Counted from the stretch's first letter, positions 24,199 through 33,532 are shown. The stretch: 64,000 nucleotides of DNA from CAIOYC01 sp964243985 (GCA_964243985.1 CAXTHJ010000002.1:51908-115907); one strand, 5' to 3'. Notes: generated from the sequence alone by a model not told the origin. Translations and numbers: made by a program.

Positions 24199-24777
24199 AT
24201 GAACACCCAAACCGCAGAAACCGCCCCGGCCAAGACGTCGAACCCGCACCACAAGTGGTACATCGTCCACGCTTACTCGAATTTCGAGAAGAAGGTGGCC
24301 GAATCGATCCGCGAGCAGGCGCACCAGCATAACCTCGACGACAGCTTCTCCGAGATCCTGGTTCCTACAGAGGACGTGGTCGAGGTCCGCCGCGGCCGCA
24401 AGATCAACGCCGAGCGTAAGTTCTTCCCCGGCTACGTGCTGGTGAAGATGGACCTGTCGGACGAGGCCTACCACCTGGTGAAGAACACGCCCAAGGTAAC
24501 CGGCTTCCTCGGCTCCGGCTCCAAGCCCATGCCGGTTTCGGAGAAGGAAGTGGCCCGCATCATCGGCGCCATCGAAGAGGGCGTGGAGCGTCCCAAAACC
24601 ACCATCCGTTTCGATATCGGCGAGACCGTCCGCGTCACGGACGGCCCGTTCGCCAGCTTCTCCGGCTCGGTGGAGCGGGTGGACGAGGAGCGCGAGCGCC
24701 TGTCGGTCACCGTCTCCATCTTCGGCCGCGCCACTCCGGTGGAGCTGGAATACAACCAAGTTGAAAAGACGAGCTGA
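24199..24777 (+). CDS. nusG: Transcription termination/antitermination factor NusG
   Basis: 192 residues. Binds RNA polymerase and links it to Rho or the leading ribosome. The NGN domain begins 'KWYIVHAYSNFEKKVAESI' and contains 'FFPGYVLVKM' and 'VTGFLGSGSKPMPVS'. The KOW domain is 'GETVRVTDGPFASFSGSVERVD' and ends 'VELEYNQVEK'. Full length, standard position between secE and the L11 operon. Confidence 0.96.
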   Translation: MNTQTAETAPAKTSNPHHKWYIVHAYSNFEKKVAESIREQAHQHNLDDSFSEILVPTEDVVEVRRGRKINAERKFFPGYVLVKMDLSDEAYHLVKNTPKVTGFLGSGSKPMPVSEKEVARIIGAIEEGVERPKTTIRFDIGETVRVTDGPFASFSGSVERVDEERERLSVTVSIFGRATPVELEYNQVEKTS

Positions 24778-24780
24778 TCG

Positions 24781-24996
24781 ATGGCGAAATGGCCGAATGC
24801 TCGTCGAGTTCAGGCCATATCCCTTATCGCGATCGGCGTGGGCGTCTTGATCGCCGCCATGTTAACCGGTTTATTGCCGCACGGTCGTGTCCATCGCCAT
24901 ATTTGGTGCGAATGCTACGGCGGTGGTCGTCCTGAAGGGGCGTGTCCCGCATCCAAAATAAGAGCGCTGGAGGCTAAAGGCTATTACGTCGACTAG
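24781..24996 (+). CDS. Small membrane protein between nusG and rplK
   Basis: 71 residues, starting three bases after the nusG stop. One membrane segment (about 12-30, 'ISLIAIGVGVLIAAMLTGLL') follows a basic lead, so the C-terminus is predicted periplasmic. That part has His-x-His and a Cys-rich core ('HIWCECYGGGRPEGACP'), which could bind metal or form a disulfide. No family recognised. The position suggests expression with nusG. Confidence 0.5.
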   Translation: MAKWPNARRVQAISLIAIGVGVLIAAMLTGLLPHGRVHRHIWCECYGGGRPEGACPASKIRALEAKGYYVD

Positions 24997-25068
24997 CAGT
25001 TCGGCGGTTGCCCCTGACCACACACCCTGCTAAACGCCCGTTCCCCTGGCCCTGGCCGGGGTTCAAAT

Positions 25069-25095
25069 CCGTGGGAGGGGCTGCCCGCACCACGG
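25069..25095 (+). promoter_or_regulatory. Leader hairpin upstream of rplK (possible L1 site)
   Basis: CCGTGG pairs with CCACGG around a G-rich/C-rich inner part, 45 bases before the rplK ATG. In E. coli L1 binds the L11 leader mRNA to shut off rplKA; a GC-rich hairpin here would suit that control, though binding is not shown. Confidence 0.35.
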
Positions 25096-25139
25096 CCACA
25101 TAGGCGGCATTAACTTGCCGCCGCATATTGGAGACAGGC

Positions 25140-25571
25140 ATGGCCAAGAAGATCTTGGGCTATATCAAATTGCAGGTGAAGGCGGGCTCCGCCACGCCCT
25201 CGCCGCCCATCGGGCCGGCGCTCGGCCAACGCGGCGTCAACATCATGGGCTTCTGCAAGGAGTTCAACGCCCGCACCGAGAACGTTGAGAAGGGCACGCC
25301 CCTGCCAACCGTGATCACCGTCTATCAGGACAAGTCATTCACCTTCGTCACCAAGACGCCGCCGGCGACCTTCTTCCTGAAGCAGGCGATGAACCTCAAA
25401 TCCGGCGCCAAGACCACGGGCAAGGAAGTGGTAGGCCAGATCACCCGCCAGCAGCTGCGCGACATTGCCGAGAAGAAAATGAAGGACCTCAACGCTAACG
25501 ATATCGACGCCGCGGCGCGGATCATCGAAGGCTCAGCCAAGGCCATGGGCCTTAAAGTGACGGGGGTCTAA
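25140..25571 (+). CDS. rplK: 50S ribosomal protein L11
   Basis: 143 residues from the ATG at 25140 (an ATG at 25128 adds four). Forms the GTPase-associated centre with 23S rRNA and is needed for stringent activation of RSH/RelA proteins. 'GSATPSPPIGPALGQRGVNIMGFCKEFNART' is the conserved Pro-rich N-domain signature; the C-domain has 'GQITRQQLRDIAEKKMKDLNA' for rRNA binding. Full length. Four bases separate it from rplA. Confidence 0.97.
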   Translation: MAKKILGYIKLQVKAGSATPSPPIGPALGQRGVNIMGFCKEFNARTENVEKGTPLPTVITVYQDKSFTFVTKTPPATFFLKQAMNLKSGAKTTGKEVVGQITRQQLRDIAEKKMKDLNANDIDAAARIIEGSAKAMGLKVTGV

Positions 25572-25575
25572 GAGC

Positions 25576-26265
25576 ATGGCAAAGATTTCAAAGCGCGCCC
25601 GCGACTTCACCGGCGAACGCAACGCCACGCTCCCGCTGGCCGCCGCCGTCGCTCAGGTGAAGGCCAACGCCAAGGCCAAGTTCGACGAAACGGTGGAGAT
25701 CAGCGTCAACCTCGGCGTCGATCCCCGCCATGCGGACCAGCAGGTGCGCGGCGTGGTGAACCTGCCGTCGGGCACCGGCCGCGACGTCCGCGTCGCCGTC
25801 TTCGCCCGCGCTGGCAAGGCCGATGAAGCCACCGCCGCCGGCGCCGACGTGGTGGGCGCCGAAGATCTGATGGAGCGCATCCAGGGCGGTTTCATGGACT
25901 TCGACCGCGTGATCGCGACGCCCGACATGATGGCCATCGTCGGCCGTCTGGGTAAGGTGCTGGGCCCGCGTGGTTTGATGCCCAACCCCAAGGTCGGCAC
26001 CGTGACCCCCAACGTCGCCCAGGCGGTGAAAGACGCCAAGGGCGGCGCGGTGGAGTTCCGCACCGAAAAGACCGGCATCATCCACGCCGGCATCGGCAAG
26101 GCCTCCTTCACTGACGACGCCCTGATCGCCAACGTGGCGGCCATGGTCGATGCCCTCAACAAGGCGCGCCCCTCCGGCGCCAAGGGCCTCTACATGAAGA
26201 AGGTCTCGCTTTCCTCCACCATGGGGCCGGGCGTGACGGTGGATACGACGTCGATCGGCGGTTAA
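25576..26265 (+). CDS. rplA: 50S ribosomal protein L1
   Basis: 229 residues. Forms the mobile L1 stalk that guides release of deacylated tRNA, and in many bacteria represses the L11 operon. Signatures: 'VSVNLGVDPRHADQQVRG'-type lead ('ISVNLGVDPRHADQQ'), 'GRLGKVLGPRGLMPNPKVGTV', and C-terminal 'KKVSLSSTMGPGV'. Full length. A strong terminator follows, and a toxin-antitoxin pair intervenes before rplJ. Confidence 0.97.
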   Translation: MAKISKRARDFTGERNATLPLAAAVAQVKANAKAKFDETVEISVNLGVDPRHADQQVRGVVNLPSGTGRDVRVAVFARAGKADEATAAGADVVGAEDLMERIQGGFMDFDRVIATPDMMAIVGRLGKVLGPRGLMPNPKVGTVTPNVAQAVKDAKGGAVEFRTEKTGIIHAGIGKASFTDDALIANVAAMVDALNKARPSGAKGLYMKKVSLSSTMGPGVTVDTTSIGG

Positions 26266-26288
26266 GCGTTTCACAAGCTTGAACTGAT

Positions 26289-26319
26289 GAAAAAGGCGAG
26301 TCTCGAGGCTCGCCTTTTT
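26289..26319. terminator. Bidirectional intrinsic terminator between rplA and parE
   Basis: Near-perfect hairpin: AAAAAGGCGAG pairs with CTCGCCTTTTT around TCTCGAGG, with A and T tracts on both sides. It ends rplKA transcription rightward, and its leftward face lies directly after the parE-like stop (26320), so it can serve both operons. Confidence 0.88.
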
Positions 26320-26601
26320 CTATTCTGTCGGCCAATCTTGATGGCCGTGAAGGATGCGGATGACGCTGACCTCATCCCCGTCGATCCGATAGATCAGGAT
26401 GTAGTTGGTCTTTCGGACCGGCAGTTCCCGCGTGCCTGGAATGCGTCCTGGTCGGCCGATCTGTGGCGCCTCGCCCAAGAGGTTGGAGCATTGAAGGATG
26501 CGTTCAGCAACCAAGTCCGCGTTCTTCAGACTGGCGGTCGCGATATAGGCGATCGCGTTCATAAGATCGGCCGCCGCTTGCGGCGAAAGGCGTGCCTTCA
26601 C
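26320..26601 (-). CDS. parE: RelE/ParE-family toxin
   Basis: 93 residues. Typical ParE layout: 'LSPQAAADLMNAIAYIA' N-terminal helix, a Leu/Pro-rich turn 'PQIGRPGRIPGTRELPV', then the strand series 'YILIYRIDGDEVSVIRILHGHQDWP'. ParE toxins poison DNA gyrase; RelE relatives cut mRNA. The C-terminal 'RILHGHQDW' favours ParE. The start overlaps the antitoxin stop by four bases, antitoxin first, the classical order. Inserted between rplA and rplJ on the opposite strand. Confidence 0.87.
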   Translation of the reverse strand: MKARLSPQAAADLMNAIAYIATASLKNADLVAERILQCSNLLGEAPQIGRPGRIPGTRELPVRKTNYILIYRIDGDEVSVIRILHGHQDWPTE

Positions 26602-26864
26602 TCGGCGGCTTGGCTCGCAGACGCTTTGAGGGCGGCCAGATGGGCACGAACGTCCCGTGCGACATCCTCAAGGTCGCGACCTTCTCCGCGATCAAGGGAA
26701 GCGATGCCTTCCTGCACCTTGGTGCGGAACCAGGCGTCATATCCCAGGTACTGCGCCACCGCCTCACCGACGATATCGGCGGTCGTCTCCTGACGAGCTT
26801 GCGCGATCAAGTCGAGGCGCTGGGTCTGGTCGCTATCCAGCGTGATGGTGACTTCGAACGACAT
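26598..26864 (-). CDS. parD: ParD/CopG-type antitoxin
   Basis: 88 residues. The N-terminal strand 'EVTITLDSDQTQRLDLIAQAR' and helices fit a ribbon-helix-helix DNA-binding dimer. The C-terminal half ('FRTKVQEGIASLDRGEGRDLEDV') is the toxin-binding region seen in ParD proteins. First gene of the pair, coupled to the toxin by an ATGA overlap. An inverted repeat lies right at its start and may be its operator. Confidence 0.84.
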   Translation of the reverse strand: MSFEVTITLDSDQTQRLDLIAQARQETTADIVGEAVAQYLGYDAWFRTKVQEGIASLDRGEGRDLEDVARDVRAHLAALKASASQAAE

Positions 26865-26866
26865 GA

Positions 26867-26879
26867 AGGTAATCTACCT
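26867..26879. promoter_or_regulatory. Candidate operator of the ParDE-type pair
   Basis: Inverted repeat AGGTA-ATC-TACCT beginning three bases upstream of the antitoxin start codon. Ribbon-helix-helix antitoxins commonly bind such short palindromes to repress their own operon. Binding is inferred from position only. Confidence 0.4.
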
Positions 26880-27129
26880 CAGGTTAGAGCCTTGGCAAGA
26901 CCGGCGAGCGGCGCTGTATTGCCATCTGAACCATGTTCCACTATACGCCTCCACTTCCCGACGGTTCAGAGCGATCTGCACCGTCGATCCTGTCCTAGAG
27001 CTGCGGGGTCCGAAGGTCGTTCGGATCATAAGCATCGGGGAGCCCCCCGGCGCCGTAGGGAGATGGGGATGAGAGGTTTCAGGCAGCCCGCCTTTGGCGC
27101 GCGGCCGGTCGCCGACGATCCTTCCGGAC

Positions 27130-27223
27130 AGTTCTAGCCGACCCATAGCCTTGCGGGCGACCGCCGGGCTGTGGGCCGTTTTCGGCGTTCGGATCGTCCG
27201 GGCGCCTTGTTTAGGAGACCGCA
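27130..27223 (+). promoter_or_regulatory. rplJ leader (L10-type autoregulatory region)
   Basis: GC-rich leader with GCGGGCGACCGCCGGGCTG that can fold on itself, ending in a clean ribosome site (TTTAGGAGACCGCA) before the rplJ ATG. L10 leaders in bacteria fold into a kink-turn bound by the L10-L7/L12 complex. The match here is by position and composition; I did not build a full structure. Confidence 0.4.
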
Positions 27224-27739
27224 ATGGACCGCGCACAAAAGGCCGAGTCGATCGAGACGCTCAAGGGCGTGTTCGCTGACGCCGGCGCCGTGGTCGTGAC
27301 CCACTACATGGGTCTGACCGTTGCGGAAATGACCGACCTGCGCGGCCGCCTTCGTTCCGAAGGCGCCAAGCTCAAAGTGGTTAAGAACACTCTGGTGCAT
27401 AAGGCGCTGGACGGCCGGACCGGCGAAGCGGGCGACGCCCTCTTCAAGGGTCCCGTCGCCATCGCCTATGGCCCGGACCCCGTCTCCGCCGCCAAGGTCT
27501 CGACCCAATACGCCAAGGACAACGACAAGTTCTCGGTGATCGGCGCCGTCATGGGCGATGAGGTGCTGGACGCCACGGCGGTCGCGGCCCTCGCCACCCT
27601 GCCGTCGCTGGATCAGCTTCGCGCCAAGATCATCGGTCTGGTGCAGGCGCCCGCGACCAAGATCGCCGGGGTTCTGCAAGCGCCGGCGGCTCAGCTCGCC
27701 CGCGTCCTGCAAGCCTACGCCGATAAGGAAGCGGCGTAA
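27224..27739 (+). CDS. rplJ: 50S ribosomal protein L10
   Basis: 171 residues. Anchors the L7/L12 stalk to the ribosome. 'VVVTHYMGLTVAEMTDLRGRLR' and 'LKVVKNTLVHKAL' are the rRNA-binding core; the C-terminal Ala-rich helix ('LARVLQAYADKEAA') carries L7/L12 dimers. AGGAGA precedes the ATG. Full length, upstream of rplL as usual. Confidence 0.96.
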   Translation: MDRAQKAESIETLKGVFADAGAVVVTHYMGLTVAEMTDLRGRLRSEGAKLKVVKNTLVHKALDGRTGEAGDALFKGPVAIAYGPDPVSAAKVSTQYAKDNDKFSVIGAVMGDEVLDATAVAALATLPSLDQLRAKIIGLVQAPATKIAGVLQAPAAQLARVLQAYADKEAA

Positions 27740-27804
27740 GGGTCAAGGCTCAGTCATTTTTCGCATACCGCAAACACAACCTCTCATCTTAAGGACAACA
27801 CATC

Positions 27805-28191
27805 ATGGCTAAGCTCGAAAAGCTGGTTGAAGACCTCTCCTCGTTGACCGTTCTGGAAGCCTCGGAACTCTCCAAGCTCCTGGAAGAAAAGTGGGGCGTT
27901 TCCGCCGCCGCGCCGGTGGCCATGGCCGCTGCGGGCGGTGGCGGCGCCGCCGCGCCGGCCGAAGCCGCCGAAGAGCAGACCGAGTTCACCGTCGTGCTCA
28001 CTGCCGGCGGCGAGAAGAAAATCAACGTGATCAAGGAAGTGCGCGGCATCCGCTCCGACCTTGGCCTCAAGGAAGCCAAGGACCTGGTGGAAGCCGCCCC
28101 GGCCAACGTGCTGGAAAACGTCTCCAAGCAGGCCGCCGAAGACGCCAAGAAGAAGCTCGAAGAAGCCGGCGCCACCGTCACAATCAAATAA
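27805..28191 (+). CDS. rplL: 50S ribosomal protein L7/L12
   Basis: 128 residues. Mobile stalk protein that recruits translation GTPases. N-terminal dimer domain 'LEKLVEDLSSLTVLEASELSKLLEEKW', Ala/Gly hinge (about 34-54), and C-terminal domain with 'EKKINVIKEVRGI', 'GLKEAKDLVEAAP' and 'VTIK'. Full length. In most bacteria rpoB follows; here a terminator and a decayed nuclease gene follow. Confidence 0.97.
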   Translation: MAKLEKLVEDLSSLTVLEASELSKLLEEKWGVSAAAPVAMAAAGGGGAAAPAEAAEEQTEFTVVLTAGGEKKINVIKEVRGIRSDLGLKEAKDLVEAAPANVLENVSKQAAEDAKKKLEEAGATVTIK

Positions 28192-28223
28192 GGCGAGGCG
28201 CGCAACAGCGCGCCGCCGCATCA

Positions 28224-28242
28224 TCCCCGGGCTCGTCCCGGG
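28224..28242. repeat. Short GC palindrome of dispersed type
   Basis: TCCCCGGG and CCCGGGGA around a CTCGT loop, flanked by CA and TC. This 'ATCCCCGGG...CCCGGGGAT' style palindrome is common in intergenic regions of alphaproteobacteria. Here it lies just before the rplL terminator and could stabilise the 3' end of the message. Only one copy was noticed in the window. Confidence 0.4.
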
Positions 28243-28255
28243 GATCAGTCCAGAG

Positions 28256-28290
28256 CAGGCCCGGAGGGAGACTTCCGGGCCTGTTTTATT
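28256..28290 (+). terminator. Strong intrinsic terminator after rplL
   Basis: A perfect 10-base stem CAGGCCCGGA / TCCGGGCCTG with an 8-base loop, followed by TTTTATT. It closes the rplJL operon where rpoBC would normally begin. Confidence 0.88.
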
Positions 28291-28348
28291 GATCGCTTTC
28301 AGGTTTCGTCGTAGTCGCAGCTTGGCAGAATTTACGGTACGAGTAGCT

Positions 28349-29181
28349 ATGCCGCTCCGCTTCAACACACTTTTGAGTCAGGCGGGAATCTCACCAACAA
28401 CAGTGAGGTTGTTGCGCCATCAAGATGCTCGATCCACCAAGGGACGAACCCCCTATGAATTGTGGCGCGACGACCGACCTTCGTTTGAAATCTATCAAGA
28501 GGGGCAGAATTTTTCAAATCGTTCCAAGCTTCAGGCTGAGCATTGGGCTTCCTTTGTTGTGACGCAGTAGCCGAAACCTTGCTTGCTGGTTTTTATAGGG
28601 CTCAATACATCGGAATAAACGAAGCGAGGCGGAATTGGCCGCACACATCGGGAAGCGATGCAGCAGGTACGTGCGACGTTTAACAACTCACTCTTGATGA
28701 GCGCCTAAGTGACTTAGCTGGTCGTTTGATAATTGCCTGGGGCAAAGGTGAACGCGCTTGGATTCAGCGGGCTGACAATCAGGACAAAGCAGTCCTTCAG
28801 ATTCGAGAGAGTTTCCGTGAGCCTGAATTTCCTGGGTTCACACGCTTCATTTCCCAGCTCTCAAAGATTGAAAGTTTCCCGATGGCTTGGCGAGCGACGC
28901 TTTCATCATCTTGCGGCGTTTATTTGCTCACATGCCCCAGGACACATGAGCAGTACGTGGGATCTGCTACTGGTTCCAACGGGTTTTATGGTCGCTGGCT
29001 ATCGTATGCCCGCGATGGGCATGGTGGCAATGTAGGCCTAAAGAGTAGGGACCCGAGCGACTACCAAGTTTCGATCCTGGAGGTTTCCGGTTCGATGGCG
29101 ACGGTCGAAGAGATTTTAATTATGGAAACCCTTTGGAAGCAAAAGCTTCGGAGTCGAGAAATGGGACTCAATAAAAACTAG
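28349..29181 (+). pseudogene. GIY-YIG nuclease-family gene, frameshifted and truncated
   Basis: One protein is recoverable across two frames. From the ATG at 28349 the product begins 'MPLRFNTLLSQAGIS' and includes 'LLRHQD' and 'GRTPYELWRDDRPSFEIYQ' up to 'WASFVVTQ'. It then shifts frame near 28565 and continues 'VAETLLAGFYRAQYIGINEARR'. There an in-frame TAA at 28681 replaces an expected Tyr codon ('CDV-stop-QLTLDERLSDLAGRLIIAWGKGERAWIQR'). The end 'GVYLLTCPRTHEQYVGSATG' and 'KSRDPSDYQVSILEV' is a GIY-YIG-type nuclease domain. Two independent lesions make it a pseudogene. It lies where rpoBC would be expected and looks less GC-rich than its neighbours. Confidence 0.85.
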
Positions 29182-29209
29182 CTCTTTGTAAAGTTAAACC
29201 AGACCCCTT

Positions 29210-29240
29210 GAATTTCCACCCCGTCCGCTCTACCTACGCG
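29210..29240 (+). promoter_or_regulatory. Possible rpsB promoter
   Basis: TTGAAT at 29210-29215 and a TACCTA-like -10 about 17 bases on lie ~110 bases before rpsB, the only gene-free stretch upstream of the translation/envelope block. Match to consensus is modest. Confidence 0.3.
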
Positions 29241-29353
29241 CCTATCTCACACGCAGGCGTTCGGCTGCTTCGGGTCAATCCCCGTCGTCGCCGTTCCGGT
29301 CCCTCATCGGGGTTTGCCTGCGGACGTGCAACCGGAAGAAGGACAGACACTCT

Positions 29354-30151
29354 ATGGCGCTACCTGAATTCTCTATGCGTCAGCTCCTGGAAGCTGGCGC
29401 TCACTTCGGCCACCAGACCCACCGCTGGAACCCGAAGATGCAGAAGTTTATCTTCGGCTCTCGTTCCAACATCCACATCATCGACCTGTCGCAGTCGATC
29501 CCGCTCCTGCACCAAGCGCTCCTGAAGGTGCGTGAAGTGGCGGCGGGCGGCGGGCGCATCCTGTTCGTCGGCACCAAGCGCCAGGCGTCAGACCCCGTGG
29601 CCGTGGCGGCCAAGCGCTGCGCGCAGTATTATGTGAACCACCGCTGGCTCGGCGGCACGCTGACCAACTGGCGCACCATCTCGCTCTCCATCGCCCGCCT
29701 GCGCGAGCTGGAAGGCATCCTCGACGGCGACGGCGCCCACGGCCGCACCAAGAAGGAGCTCTTGCAGCTCACCCGCGAACGCACCAAGCTGGAACTGAGC
29801 CTCGGCGGCATCAAGGACATGGGCGGCATCCCCGACCTGATGTTCGTGATCGACACCAACAAGGAAGGCATCGCCATCCTTGAGGCGCGCAAACTCAACA
29901 TCCCCGTGGTGGCGATCCTCGACACCAACTGCGATCCGGACGGCATCACCTATCCGATCCCGGGCAATGACGATGCGGCGCGCGCGTTGCAGCTCTATTG
30001 CGACCTGATCGCCGATTCGGTGCTGGACGGCCTCGCCGCCGGCCAGGCTGGTTCGGGCGTGGATCTCGGCGCCTCGGAGGCTCCGATGGAGCCTGCGCTG
30101 CGCACCGAAGCCGCGGTCGAGGCGATCGCCGAAGAACCGGCGACAGTTTAA
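29354..30151 (+). CDS. rpsB: 30S ribosomal protein S2
   Basis: 265 residues. 'FSMRQLLEAGAHFGHQTHRWNPKMQKFIFG' opens the family; 'VGTKRQASDPVAVAAKRC', 'YVNHRWLGGTLTNW', and 'PDLMVIDTNKE'-type block ('PDLMFVIDTNKEGIAI') follow. The C-terminus has an acidic extension (about 225-265) common in alphaproteobacteria. A GGAAGAAGGA ribosome site lies upstream. It starts the co-directional block that runs to lpxB. Confidence 0.97.
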   Translation: MALPEFSMRQLLEAGAHFGHQTHRWNPKMQKFIFGSRSNIHIIDLSQSIPLLHQALLKVREVAAGGGRILFVGTKRQASDPVAVAAKRCAQYYVNHRWLGGTLTNWRTISLSIARLRELEGILDGDGAHGRTKKELLQLTRERTKLELSLGGIKDMGGIPDLMFVIDTNKEGIAILEARKLNIPVVAILDTNCDPDGITYPIPGNDDAARALQLYCDLIADSVLDGLAAGQAGSGVDLGASEAPMEPALRTEAAVEAIAEEPATV

Positions 30152-30159
30152 GGGAGCGG

Positions 30160-30179
30160 GGCGGCCCGTTGCGGCCGCC
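30160..30179 (+). terminator. GC hairpin between rpsB and tsf
   Basis: GGCGGCC pairs with GGCCGCC across a short loop, eight bases after the rpsB stop, without a T tract. It may partly terminate or stabilise the rpsB message, allowing different S2 and EF-Ts levels. Confidence 0.35.
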
Positions 30180-30259
30180 ATCCTTCCTAAGTCACGAAAC
30201 CCATACAGGCGCGCTTCATAAGAGGCCGCTTTCATTCACTTTGATTCGGAGGATGAGCC

Positions 30260-31198
<939 letters not shown>

Positions 31199-31246
31199 GC
31201 TAAGCTACCCTTCGAGCCTGGACGAAAAGCCGGGCTCTCGATAAAC

Positions 31247-31278
31247 ACGGCCGGGTTCGCAGAGGCGAGTCCGGCCGT
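31247..31278 (+). terminator. Hairpin between tsf and pyrH
   Basis: ACGGCCGG pairs with CCGGCCGT around a 16-base spacer, 48 bases past the tsf stop, followed by TAT rather than a T tract. Weak terminator or processing hairpin. Confidence 0.45.
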
Positions 31279-31315
31279 TATCGTATCCATCGGTCGACTT
31301 TGCGCAGGAAGTTTC

Positions 31316-32074
31316 ATGTCCATCACTCATCCTCCGCTGAACCCTGATCTTCGCTACCGCCGCGTGCTGTTGAAGATCTCCGGCGAGGTGTTGATGGGCA
31401 ATTCCGGTTACGGCATCGATGTGAACACCGTCGCCGCCGTGGCCAAGGACGTGGCGGAGATGGTCAAGAGCGGCGTCGAGCTTTGCCTAGTGATCGGCGG
31501 CGGCAACATCTTCCGCGGCATGGCCGGCGCGGCGCAGGGGATGGAGCGCTCCAGCGCCGACTACATGGGCATGCTGGCGACGGTGATGAACGCGCTGGCC
31601 ATGCAGGGCGCCCTGGATAAGATCGGCGTCGATACCCGCGTGCAGTCCGCCATTCCCATGCAGACCATCTGTGAGCCCTACATCCGCCGCCGCGCCATGC
31701 GTCATCTGGAGAAGGGCAGGGTGGTGATCTTCGCCGCCGGCACAGGCAATCCCTACTTCACCACCGACACCGCCGCCGCACTACGCGCCGCTGAGATGAA
31801 TTGCGACGCGCTCCTGAAAGGCACCAGCGTCGACGGCGTCTATAACGCCGATCCCAAGAAGGTGGCCGACGCCCAAAGGTTCGACCGCCTGACCTATCTG
31901 GAATATCTGTCCAAGGACTTGAAGGTGATGGATGCCTCGGCCATCAGCTTGATGCGCGAGAATTCCATCCCCATCGTGGTGTTCTCGATCCGCCGCGAGG
32001 GCGCGCTTCGGGACGTCATGACCGGGGTCGGCGCCCATAGCGTGATCGCCGAAACCCCGGCCAGCGCCGCTTAA
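31316..32074 (+). CDS. pyrH: UMP kinase
   Basis: 252 residues. Phosphorylates UMP to UDP with ATP; a hexameric amino-acid-kinase-fold enzyme. 'YRRVLLKISGEVLMG', 'VIGGGNIFRG', 'DYMGMLATVMNALAMQ', 'FAAGTGNPYFTTDTAAALRAAEM' and 'DGVYNADPKK' are the family blocks. Length is slightly above average because of a 10-residue lead. Usual position between tsf and frr. Confidence 0.96.
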   Translation: MSITHPPLNPDLRYRRVLLKISGEVLMGNSGYGIDVNTVAAVAKDVAEMVKSGVELCLVIGGGNIFRGMAGAAQGMERSSADYMGMLATVMNALAMQGALDKIGVDTRVQSAIPMQTICEPYIRRRAMRHLEKGRVVIFAAGTGNPYFTTDTAAALRAAEMNCDALLKGTSVDGVYNADPKKVADAQRFDRLTYLEYLSKDLKVMDASAISLMRENSIPIVVFSIRREGALRDVMTGVGAHSVIAETPASAA

Positions 32075-32104
32075 CGCCAAAGTCACCAACGAGAGTTTGA
32101 ACCG

Positions 32105-32662
32105 ATGAGCAAACCCGACCTCAGCAAATTCAGCGACCGAATGGATCGCGCCATCACGGCCCTCAAGGAGGAATTCTCCGGCCTTCGCACCGGCCGCGCC
32201 AACGTCGGCTTGGTGGAGCCGATCCATGTGGAAGCATACGGTTCCTCCGTCCCGCTGAATTCGGTGGGCGCCATCAGCGTGCCTGAGCCTCGCATGATCT
32301 CCGTCAGCGTCTGGGACAAGGGCCTCGTGATCGCTGTGGAGAAGGCGATTCGCAACGCCAACCTGGGCCTGAACCCGATCACCGACGGCACGACCCTGCG
32401 CATTCCCATCCCGCCGCTCACCGAAGAACGCCGACGCGACCTGGCGAAACTCGCCGGAAAATACGCGGAGCAGCAACGTGTCGCGGTCCGCAACGTGCGC
32501 CGCGAGGCTATGGAGGAACTGAAGAAACTTGAGAAGGCCGGCGACATCTCCGAGGACGATCGCAAGCGCTATGAGACTGAAACTCAAGGTTTCACGGATC
32601 AGGCTGTGAAACGGATCGACGAGAGCTTGAAAACCAAAGAGCAAGAGATCATGCAAGTTTAA
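32105..32662 (+). CDS. frr: Ribosome recycling factor
   Basis: 185 residues. Splits post-termination ribosomes with EF-G. 'MDRAITALKEEFSGLRTGRANVGLVEPIHVE' lead, 'PEPRMISVSVWD', 'NPITDGTTLRIPIPPLTEERRRDL' and the C-terminal three-helix bundle are all present. Full length. Confidence 0.96.
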   Translation: MSKPDLSKFSDRMDRAITALKEEFSGLRTGRANVGLVEPIHVEAYGSSVPLNSVGAISVPEPRMISVSVWDKGLVIAVEKAIRNANLGLNPITDGTTLRIPIPPLTEERRRDLAKLAGKYAEQQRVAVRNVRREAMEELKKLEKAGDISEDDRKRYETETQGFTDQAVKRIDESLKTKEQEIMQV

Positions 32663-32701
32663 CCCGCGCGTGACATCAAAGGTCGTCACGGGGAGAAAGA
32701 G

Positions 32702-33509
<808 letters not shown>

Positions 33510-33532
<23 letters not shown>

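Larger units (their letters stand above)
26865..27223. other. Intergenic region between parD and rplJ (359 bases)
   Basis: No gene supported. The left edge holds the promoter and operator area of the toxin-antitoxin pair, reading left. The right ~100 bases hold the rplJ leader. The middle carries the rplJL promoter by position, but no clear -35/-10 pair stands out to me. Short ORFs here are not supported by codon pattern or ribosome sites. Confidence 0.5.

Noticed and set aside
32663..32694. Hairpin between frr and uppS as a terminator
   Set aside because: Only a five-base core (GTGAC/GTCAC) with no T tract, directly before the uppS ribosome site.
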